From Spirochaetaceae bacterium (GTDB lineage: Bacteria; Spirochaetota; Spirochaetia; Treponematales; Breznakiellaceae), in assembly GCA_031255115.1 (NCBI GenBank), contig JAIRTD010000211.1:1-5627 (forward strand): DNA of 5,627 nucleotides. The letters run 5' to 3'. Shown here piece after piece: positions 1 to 4,931 of the stretch (position 1 is the first letter of the stretch; each line of letters begins with the position of its first letter). The notes under the pieces are model-generated. The model ran no database searches and was not told the origin of the DNA. It worked only from the letters and a program-made list of their open reading frames with translations. Both the position numbers and the translations under genes were made by a program.

Positions 1-975
1 TTCAAACTGGGCTTTAAGGCAGTCCCTGAGTATGTCAATATACCGGTCAAGACTTATGGTTCCCGTATGATAGGCGGAAATGGCGTAGGAAAGAAGCTGT
101 ATCCCGTTTTCCCTTTTGAGTTTTTCTGTTTCCCTGCATATAAGATCAAAACGCGGTTTCCGCTCCGGCCCGTTTAATACGGCGATTTCCTCCCGGCTAA
201 ATTCGGCAAAGAGTATCTGATAGACACGCTCCACCAGATCCCCGTCAAGTTTCCGTCCCTGGACGCTGAATTCCAGATGGGTCCCTACCCAGGTAAACAG
301 TTTGCGGACTTTGTTTTCGAATTCTTCCCAGGGAAAATCAGGGTCCTTGTCCCGTACATCTTTTCGTCCGTAAAAAAGAAACGCCTCATCTGCCATCTGG
401 AAAAGTTCCCGGTACAAACCATAGTTAAAAAGGCAGGCGGCCAGGGCCTTATAGGCCGAGGCGGCAAAGAAACGCGCCTTCTTGTTTTTAAGCGAAAGAT
501 AATCCCGCGAAAGTTTATGAACCTGACGCAGGGTAGTTATGGCGTCGGGAGTAAAAAGTATGCCGCTCATATAATGGTAAATCTCGCCGATTATATACGC
601 GCACTGAAGCTCCCGTTCCAGGAGCCGTGAGGCATGGGCCTTGGCGGCAAGCATCTTGTATATGGTCAGGGCCAAAAACTGATCCACGCTTTTTCCTTCT
701 TCATCAAGGCAGGGAACCGAATGAAGCCGCCAGGCAAAATCAAAAAGCATGTCGGCTTCGTCTTCCGTAAGGGAAGAAGGGTTTTCGAAAATCGGTTTAA
801 GGCTGGTATCTATAAAGGCGTTGTTTTCCTCCATGATGATACGGCACTGCTCCATACGGCCGTTCATGACGGCGAGTACCTCGTCTGCGTTGAGTCCCGG
901 AGGCAGCTTCGCGTTTACAAGCCGTTCGTAATTTTCGGCATTCTGAATAAAATGTTCCTGCTCTTTTCTGGTCAA
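1..975 (-). CDS. Unrecognised helical protein, N-terminal part (C-terminus beyond left edge)
   Basis: The frame stays open for 325 codons from a TTG at 975-973 to the window edge, so the C-terminus is missing. I chose TTG because a GGGAG ribosome site (985-989) lies 9 bases upstream and there is no ATG or GTG in this frame near it; the protein would begin MTRKEQEHFIQNAENYERL. The visible part has no signal peptide or membrane segment and reads as amphipathic helices rich in Leu, Ala, Glu and Lys. Residues about 165-200 (AYKALAACLFNYGLYRELF and following) resemble a TPR-like helix pair. I recognise no catalytic motif. It follows the HIT gene by 20 bases and is probably co-transcribed with it. 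It could be the helical N-terminal region of a larger multidomain (for example signalling) protein, but nothing visible proves this. I am sure it is coding; the function is unknown. Confidence 0.8.
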   Translation of the reverse strand, partial: MTRKEQEHFIQNAENYERLVNAKLPPGLNADEVLAVMNGRMEQCRIIMEENNAFIDTSLKPIFENPSSLTEDEADMLFDFAWRLHSVPCLDEEGKSVDQFLALTIYKMLAAKAHASRLLERELQCAYIIGEIYHYMSGILFTPDAITTLRQVHKLSRDYLSLKNKKARFFAASAYKALAACLFNYGLYRELFQMADEAFLFYGRKDVRDKDPDFPWEEFENKVRKLFTWVGTHLEFSVQGRKLDGDLVERVYQILFAEFSREEIAVLNGPERKPRFDLICRETEKLKRENGIQLLSYAISAYHTGTISLDRYIDILRDCLKAQFE

Positions 976-984
976 AACACTTAG

Positions 985-989
985 CTCCC
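985..989 (-). promoter_or_regulatory. Ribosome binding site deciding the TTG start
   Basis: GGGAG on the minus strand sits 9 bases before TTG at 975-973, inside the 20-base gap after the HIT stop codon. It is the only Shine-Dalgarno-like match near an in-frame start codon, so it decides the otherwise unusual TTG start. Confidence 0.6.
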
Positions 990-995
990 GCTTTT

Positions 996-1340
996 TCAGC
1001 CCGGCGGCCAGGCAAGGGGCCTTCCGCCAAGCACATGAATGTGGAGATGGTCTACGGTCTGTCCGCCGTCAGCCTTGCAGTTGATAACAAAGCGGGCGCC
1101 CTTTTCGCCGCAGCCCAGATTAGCGGCAAGTTCCTGGGCCTTGAGGAGGAGCCGTCCGGCAAGGCCCTCGTCTCCGGCGTCAAGTTCCATAATATTCCCG
1201 ATATGCCGTTTGGGAATAAGGAGAAAATGAAGAGGCGCCTGGGGATTCACATCGTAAAAAGCCAGCATCTCGCCGTCCTCATAGATTTTATTTCCGGGGA
1301 TTTCTCCGGAAATAATTTTACAGAATATGCAGTCGCTCAT
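996..1340 (-). CDS. hinT: HIT-family (HinT-type) nucleotide hydrolase
   Basis: This is a 114-residue cytoplasmic protein of the histidine triad superfamily, in the HINT branch, whose members hydrolyse purine nucleoside phosphoramidates and aminoacyl-adenylates. The triad is at residues 98-102 (DHLHIHVLGGR), with His100 as the predicted nucleophile. The C-terminus WPPG matches the usual ending of eukaryotic and many bacterial HINT proteins. Other family marks are NPQAPLHFLLIPKRHI (32-47), the GGQTVDHLH stretch, and an N-terminal CIFCKI whose Cys4 and Cys7 are the CxxC pair that binds zinc in many bacterial members. The length is normal and complete. The ATG at 1340 is preceded by a weak GAG at 7 bases. 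It is first in a two-gene minus-strand unit with the unrecognised downstream gene and is transcribed away from the fumarate-reductase-like gene. The family is certain; the physiological substrate is unknown. Confidence 0.95.
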   Translation of the reverse strand: MSDCIFCKIISGEIPGNKIYEDGEMLAFYDVNPQAPLHFLLIPKRHIGNIMELDAGDEGLAGRLLLKAQELAANLGCGEKGARFVINCKADGGQTVDHLHIHVLGGRPLAWPPG

Positions 1341-1380
1341 GGCTTTACTCTATCACAGAAGATAATAAAAAGCTATTGGT

Positions 1381-1410
1381 ATTATGCCGAACCCGCATAT
1401 TCCATTCCAA
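1381..1410 (-). promoter_or_regulatory. Putative sigma-70-type promoter for the HIT gene
   Basis: On the minus strand, TTGGAA (1405-1410) and CATAAT (1381-1386) are separated by 18 bases. This would start transcription near 1374 and give a leader of about 33 bases before the HIT ATG. The match is moderate; the hexamers were found by eye. Confidence 0.4.
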
Positions 1411-1431
1411 ATTGGGGCCAAAATACCCCCC

Positions 1432-1460
1432 TTGACTTACTCTTTTCTGGAATTTAGAAT
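1432..1460 (+). promoter_or_regulatory. Sigma-70-type promoter for the fumarate-reductase-like gene
   Basis: TTGACT (1432-1437) and TAGAAT (1455-1460) are separated by exactly 17 bases, each one mismatch from consensus. The start would fall near 1467, giving a leader of about 36 bases. It is back to back with the HIT promoter, with about 20 bases between the two -35 boxes. A small CCAA-A-TTGG inverted repeat (1407-1415) lies between them. Confidence 0.7.
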
Positions 1461-1490
1461 TAGGAAGGGTAGCCTGATTTACGGCACTCA

Positions 1491-1498
1491 AAGGAAGG
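1491..1498 (+). promoter_or_regulatory. Ribosome binding site of the fumarate-reductase-like gene
   Basis: AAGGAAGG ends 4 bases before ATG at 1503; its first AAGGA lies 7 bases before the start. This supports ATG 1503 as the start and therefore the N-terminal lipoprotein signal. Confidence 0.75.
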
Positions 1499-1502
1499 AC
1501 AG

Positions 1503-3269
1503 ATGAGAACATTTATCAAAAAATTTGCGGGAAAAGCCGTCGCGGCAGGGATTCTGCTGGTTCTTTTGACGGGTTTTGTCGCAGGATGCGCGAGTACTCC
1601 TAAGTTTACTCCCGGTGTTTATGAGGGTACGGCCAAGGGCTTCGGCGGAGACGTTGTCGCCAGGGTTGAACTCTCCGATTCCGCCATAGTGTCAGTCACC
1701 GTTACGGGGGCGCACGAGAGCCAGGGCATAGGCAGCATAGCCATAGCGGAGCTGCCCGGCGTCATTGTGCAGAGGCAGACCACCAAGGTTGACGCCATTG
1801 CCGGCGCGTCGGTATCGAGCCGCGCGGTAATCGAGGCGGTCAACGCGGCGCTCCGCTCGGCCGGTGTTGATCCCGAAAAACTCACCGGAAAAACGGTCTC
1901 CACGGCGGCCAGGACCAATGAGACGGTAAACGCCGACGTGGTAGTCATCGGCGGCGGCGGCGCGGGTATGTCCGCGGCCATTATCGCCAAGCAGGCGGGT
2001 CTCAACGTGGTTCTTATCGAAAAGATGGCCATGCTCGGAGGCAACAGTTCAAAATCAACCGGAGGCATGAACGCCGCCGAAACCAAGTACCAGAAAGAGC
2101 AGAATATCAACGACTCGGTACAGACCTTTATTGACGACACCATGAAGGGCGGCGGCAATATCGCCGATCGTTCGCTGGTAACCATTCTCGCCCAGAGTTC
2201 GGCGGAAGCCATTGACTGGCTTGATTCCATAGGCGCTCCGCTTCCCAGAGTTTCCTTCTCCGGAGGGGCGACTAACCGGCGTATTCACCAGCCTGCCGAC
2301 GGTTCGGCGGTGGGCACTTATCTGGTAGCGATCTTTGAAAAGAAGCTCAAGGAACTCAATATTCCCGTGTATCTCAATACCAGGGCAACTGATTTTATCG
2401 TCGACGCCCAGGGCAAGGTTACCGGGGTCAAGGCCGCGTCAGCCACGGTAAATTATACATTTAACGGCAAGGCCACGGTGCTTGCCACCGGAGGATTCGG
2501 CGCCAACGAGGATATGTACGCCAAATATCAGCCCCAGCTCAAGGGCTATGTTACTACCAATTCTCCGGGAGCGACCGGCGACGGTATAGTAATGGCCGAA
2601 AAGATAGGCGCGGCGCTGGTTGACATTACCCAGATCCAGATTCACCCCACGGTGGAGCAGAATACCGCCATCATGGTAACCGAAGCGGTACGGGGCGACG
2701 GGGCCATTCTTGTCAACAAAGAGGGCAGGCGTTTCTTTAACGAAATGGAAACCAGGGACAAGGTCTCCGCCGCGGAGATAGCCCAGCCGGATAGTTTTGC
2801 CTACATCATCTTTGACCAGGCCCTGAGAGAAGGTCTCAGAGCTATCGAAGGCTATGTGAGCAATAACATCGTTACCGAAGGGGCGACCATTGAGGAACTG
2901 GCCGGCAAACTGGGCATAAATCCCTCAGTTCTGGCGGAAACCCTTACCACATGGAACGCCGCGGTCAGGGCAAAACGGGACAGCGCCTTTAACCGGACCA
3001 CCGGTATGGAAAGGGACCTTTCCAAAGCGCCCTACTATGCCATCAAGATTGCCCCCGGAGTGCATCACACCATGGGCGGCGTCAAGATCAATACCCAGGC
3101 CCAGGTTATCTCCACTGCGGGTAATCCCATACCGGGCCTCTTTGCCGCAGGCGAAGTTACCGGCGGCATACACGGCAACAACCGCATAGGCGGAAACGCC
3201 GTAGCCGACATTGTCATCTTTGGCCGCATAGCCGGCGCTTCGGCGGCCAGGGCGGCAAAGGGCAACTAA
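1503..3269 (+). CDS. Exported FMN- and FAD-binding fumarate-reductase-type lipoprotein
   Basis: This 588-residue flavoprotein reduces fumarate or a similar enoate outside the cytoplasm. A Sec lipoprotein signal ends at GFVAGC, so Cys29 is lipidated; it is the only cysteine, ruling out CxxCH haem sites. Residues about 35-120 form an FMN-binding domain (PGVYEG at 37-42; DAIAGAS at 97-103), with Ser103 as predicted site of covalent FMN attached by an ApbE-type transferase. From 144 comes an FAD fold (IGGGGAG at 149-155, Glu173). Residues matching the Shewanella flavocytochrome c3 active site are present: His381 (IHPT), Glu394 and Arg397 (TEAVRG), Arg418 (ETRD, the proton-donor position), His521 (HHTMGG) and Arg561 (NNRIGGN). 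Phe252 stands where the Shewanella enzyme has Met236. It has its own promoter and terminator, so it appears monocistronic. The fold and export are certain; fumarate as substrate is likely, but urocanate-, acrylate- or cinnamate-type reductases share this architecture. Confidence 0.93.
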   Translation: MRTFIKKFAGKAVAAGILLVLLTGFVAGCASTPKFTPGVYEGTAKGFGGDVVARVELSDSAIVSVTVTGAHESQGIGSIAIAELPGVIVQRQTTKVDAIAGASVSSRAVIEAVNAALRSAGVDPEKLTGKTVSTAARTNETVNADVVVIGGGGAGMSAAIIAKQAGLNVVLIEKMAMLGGNSSKSTGGMNAAETKYQKEQNINDSVQTFIDDTMKGGGNIADRSLVTILAQSSAEAIDWLDSIGAPLPRVSFSGGATNRRIHQPADGSAVGTYLVAIFEKKLKELNIPVYLNTRATDFIVDAQGKVTGVKAASATVNYTFNGKATVLATGGFGANEDMYAKYQPQLKGYVTTNSPGATGDGIVMAEKIGAALVDITQIQIHPTVEQNTAIMVTEAVRGDGAILVNKEGRRFFNEMETRDKVSAAEIAQPDSFAYIIFDQALREGLRAIEGYVSNNIVTEGATIEELAGKLGINPSVLAETLTTWNAAVRAKRDSAFNRTTGMERDLSKAPYYAIKIAPGVHHTMGGVKINTQAQVISTAGNPIPGLFAAGEVTGGIHGNNRIGGNAVADIVIFGRIAGASAARAAKGN

Positions 3270-3304
3270 CGCGCGGATAATTTCGCGTATTCAAGGAATC
3301 AGAC

Positions 3305-3338
3305 GGCGTGGGGCGCGATTGCGCTTCACGCCTTTTTT
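3305..3338 (+). terminator. Intrinsic terminator after the fumarate-reductase-like gene
   Basis: A 12-pair stem (GGCGTGGGGCGC with GCGCTTCACGCC, including two G-U pairs) with a GATT loop is followed at once by TTTTTT (3333-3338). It begins 35 bases after the stop codon. On the opposite strand the two wobble pairs become A-C mismatches and no T run follows, so it should act mainly on the plus strand. Confidence 0.9.
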
Positions 3339-3374
3339 GCGCCGGGTATTTCCGAATTTGGTTTTGCGGACAAA

Positions 3375-3728
3375 CTACAGGGAGGCTTTTTGCAGGGCGT
3401 TCTCTACAGCTTCAAGAAAACCACGGCTTGAATACGAAGCCCCCGCCACTATATCCACATCAGTTGAATTGGCGTCGAGTATCATATTTGTAAGTTCGTC
3501 AAAGGCAGCCGTGCCTATACCCAGGGTATCGGAGTACTGCAGCACGTCAATCTGAATAATCGCGCCGGGGCTGACCGTTACTTCGAGAACAACCGGCCCA
3601 AAGTACCCCTCCCCTATTCCTTCATAAATACCGGGCACATAGAGGTCTTTAAGCCCGGCGCCGCCTCCGGCACAGGAAAAAAACAAAACCGGCAAAAAAA
3701 CAAGCATAGCCTTCTTCATCATCATCAT
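3375..3728 (-). CDS. Small stand-alone FMN-binding lipoprotein
   Basis: This is a small exported lipoprotein of up to 117 residues consisting of little more than one FMN-binding domain. A short basic and hydrophobic signal ends at LFFSC (Cys19, full-length numbering); Phe at -3 is loose for proteobacteria but acceptable for spirochaetes. The domain has PGIYEG (32-37), GIG (70-72) and DIVAGAS (92-98), with Ser98 as the predicted site of covalent FMN attachment by an ApbE-type transferase. It aligns over its whole domain with residues 35-120 of the convergent fumarate-reductase-like protein, so the two are paralogues. The likely role is carrying electrons outside the cytoplasm, possibly to that enzyme; this is inference. 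Four ATG codons in a row open the frame. GAGG lies 2, 5, 8 and 11 bases from them, so the second or third (3725 or 3722) is the likelier start. The gene sits directly after the tandem repeat array, which supplies its ribosome site. Confidence 0.88.
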   Translation of the reverse strand: MMMMKKAMLVFLPVLFFSCAGGGAGLKDLYVPGIYEGIGEGYFGPVVLEVTVSPGAIIQIDVLQYSDTLGIGTAAFDELTNMILDANSTDVDIVAGASYSSRGFLEAVENALQKASL

Positions 3729-3730
3729 AA

Positions 3731-3734
3731 CCTC
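3731..3734 (-). promoter_or_regulatory. Ribosome binding site of the small FMN lipoprotein, inside the repeat
   Basis: GAGG on the minus strand is the counterpart of GGAGG in the neighbouring repeat units (TAAAGTGAGGTTAT against TAAAATGGAGGTTAT). It lies only 2 bases from the first of four tandem ATG codons, which favours initiation at the second or third. Confidence 0.6.
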
Positions 3735-3763
3735 ACTTTAGGCGGCGTGAGCCGCCACGTTAA
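3735..3763 (-). promoter_or_regulatory. Promoter-like hexamers in repeat unit 1 (weak)
   Basis: TTAACG (3758-3763) and TAAAGT (3735-3740) are 17 bases apart, with the GGCGGC palindrome filling the spacer. A start about 7 bases after the -10 box would fall at the first ATG of the lipoprotein, giving a leaderless message. Both hexamers are weaker than in unit 2, so activity is doubtful. Confidence 0.25.
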
Positions 3764-3799
3764 ATCGAACAGTAACGCGAAGCGTTACTGATAACCTCC

Positions 3800-3828
3800 A
3801 TTTTAGGCGGCGTGAGCCGCCATGTCAA
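3800..3828 (-). promoter_or_regulatory. Near-consensus promoter in repeat unit 2 with a palindromic spacer
   Basis: TTGACA (3823-3828, full consensus) and TAAAAT (3800-3805, one mismatch) are separated by 17 bases, of which 16 are the perfect palindrome GGCGGCTCACGCCGCC. Transcription would start near 3793, just before hairpin AGTAACGC/GCGTTACT, and give a leader of about 65-70 bases to the FMN lipoprotein. It is the best candidate for that gene's own promoter. The palindromic spacer could be an operator for a dimeric protein. Confidence 0.6.
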
Positions 3829-3864
3829 ATCGAACAGTAACGCGAAGCGTTACTGATAACCTCC

Positions 3865-3893
3865 ATTTTGGGCGGCGTGAGCCGCCACGTCAA
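3865..3893 (-). promoter_or_regulatory. Promoter-like hexamers in repeat unit 3
   Basis: TTGACG (3888-3893) and CAAAAT (3865-3870) are 17 bases apart around the same palindrome. This unit has one more mismatch in each box than unit 2, so it would be a weaker or inactive copy. Confidence 0.3.
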
Positions 3894-3917
3894 ATCGAAC
3901 AGTAACGCAAAACGTTA

Positions 3918-4922
3918 CTAAAAACCCCCGCATTCACGGGCTATAAATTCAAAGGCCGCCTTAAACCAGGCGTCAGGGTCAACAACAATGCTCTTCGCGT
4001 GGGCCGCGCCCTGTATCAGCGTGAGAGAGACAGGGCCTGAACCTTTCTCCTTTCTTTTTTCGGCCATGAGGCGGGACATTTCAGGCGGAACATAGTCGTC
4101 GGCGTCGCCGTGTATAAAGAGCATGGGAACGGGGCTTGACAGGGCGCCCGCAAGGGGCGATGCGTCTTCGAGGGCATAGCCGCGCGTATGGCGTATAACA
4201 AACGAAAAGAGTTTCAGCGCGGGCACGGCAAAAAGAACCGGCATACGAAAGTATTTTAGCCGCGCGTCAACAGCGTGGGCCATGGACGCGTAGGAACAGT
4301 CCGCTATGATACCCTGTATCTTCCACTTTTCTTTTTCTACGCCAGGCGGAGCGCCCAGAGGGGCGTACTGCAGGGCCGTAGCCGCTCCCAGGGATTCTCC
4401 TATAAGTACCAGGGGTTTTACTCCGGGGAAGCGGGCCAGGGTCCAGTCAAGCACCGCGTCAAGATCGTACTTTTCAAAATATCCGTAGGAAGGCGCCGGA
4501 ATGGTTCCGGCCCCGCTTGCCCCGTGGCCGCCCAGGTCAATAAGCACGACATTCCAGCCCCGTTCAATAAAGGTCCCGGCGTACTTAAAAGAACCGTAGT
4601 GGGTCCAGGTAAGGCCGTGGAGGACGATGACGGTCCCGGCAGCGTCGTTTTTTCGTGCGGCAAGGGCGTATACGGCAATGGCCGCGTTCCGTTTTGGAGA
4701 AAAAACCGAAACGTTCTCCCAGGGGAGCTCTTCCAGAGCAGGATCAAATTCGCCGCTTTCAAGGCAGCGCTGCCTCGAATACTCAAGGGTATGGAAGGGC
4801 CGCTTAAAAAGCTCGCGGAAGGCCACGAGGTCTATGATGATCAGGGTCAGCATATAGAGAAACGCCAGAACAGCCAACGCAAACAAAAAGATAGTCATAT
4901 ATCTACTATAAACGCAGGACAT
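3918..4922 (-). CDS. Membrane-anchored alpha/beta hydrolase
   Basis: This 334-residue serine hydrolase has the alpha/beta fold, close in pattern to the BEM46/YqkD-like group. A single hydrophobic helix (about residues 9-33) anchors it; flanking charges do not settle which side the catalytic domain faces. Motifs in order are LHGLTWTHYGS (101-111, oxyanion region), LIDLGGHGASG (127-137), the nucleophile elbow GESLGA (175-180, Ser177), HGDADDYVP (271-279, Asp275 the likely acid) and GAAHAKS (305-311, His308). The triad is therefore complete and the enzyme probably active as an esterase or related hydrolase; the substrate cannot be told. ATG 4922 lies 9 bases after the trpA stop, with only GGGA just before it; a second in-frame ATG (4898) lacks any ribosome site. 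The spacing suggests coupling to trpA. Its last codons and stop TAG, followed in frame by TAA, lie in the start of the tandem repeat array. Confidence 0.9.
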   Translation of the reverse strand: MSCVYSRYMTIFLFALAVLAFLYMLTLIIIDLVAFRELFKRPFHTLEYSRQRCLESGEFDPALEELPWENVSVFSPKRNAAIAVYALAARKNDAAGTVIVLHGLTWTHYGSFKYAGTFIERGWNVVLIDLGGHGASGAGTIPAPSYGYFEKYDLDAVLDWTLARFPGVKPLVLIGESLGAATALQYAPLGAPPGVEKEKWKIQGIIADCSYASMAHAVDARLKYFRMPVLFAVPALKLFSFVIRHTRGYALEDASPLAGALSSPVPMLFIHGDADDYVPPEMSRLMAEKRKEKGSGPVSLTLIQGAAHAKSIVVDPDAWFKAAFEFIARECGGF

Positions 4923-4931
4923 ATCCCGCGT

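Larger units (their letters stand above)
3729..3930 (-). repeat. Three tandem 65-base promoter/hairpin/RBS units
   Basis: The invariant palindrome GGCGGCGTGAGCCGCC recurs at 3741-3756, 3806-3821 and 3871-3886, an exact 65-base period. A second hairpin is at 3771-3789 and 3836-3854 (AGTAACGCGAAGCGTTACT) and, degenerate, at 3901-3919 (loop and last stem pair changed). Units 1 and 2 differ at about three of 65 positions; I count only transitions. Read on the minus strand, each unit runs: AGTAACGC hairpin, GTTCGATTTGACATG or variant, GGCGGC hairpin, TAAAATGGAGGTTATC or variant. Similarity continues, weaker, to about 3930, inside the last codons of the hydrolase, and on the other side ends at the lipoprotein start. 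No spacers lie between units and no transposase is present. It fills the whole gap between the two minus-strand genes. Confidence 0.95.

Noticed and set aside
277..984. Plus-strand open frames across the left region
   Set aside because: They are antisense to a continuous 325-codon minus-strand frame that has a good ribosome site; no family features were seen.
1407..1415. CCAA-A-TTGG inverted repeat as an operator between divergent promoters
   Set aside because: Four-base arms are too short to stand above chance, and no second copy was seen.
1503..1590. Twin-arginine export of the large flavoprotein
   Set aside because: The N-terminus has MRTFIKKF without an RR pair, and the segment ends in a lipobox, which indicates Sec and lipoprotein processing.
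1619..2230. 203-codon open frame on the minus strand inside the fumarate-reductase-like gene
   Set aside because: It mirrors a real gene with clear domains and motifs, and its translation is low-complexity Ser/Ala/Met/Pro with no family resemblance.
3305..3338. The same hairpin as terminator for the minus-strand FMN lipoprotein gene
   Set aside because: On the minus strand two stem pairs are A-C mismatches and GTCTGATT follows instead of T's, so only plus-strand function is supported.
3741..3919. CRISPR array
   Set aside because: The 65-base units abut directly with no unique spacers, and the palindromes are part of a continuous tandem repeat; no cas genes are present.
3901..3919. Intrinsic terminator after the hydrolase (minus strand)
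   Set aside because: The AGTAACG hairpin is followed by GTTCGATTT rather than a T run, and promoter and RBS signals follow in the same direction.
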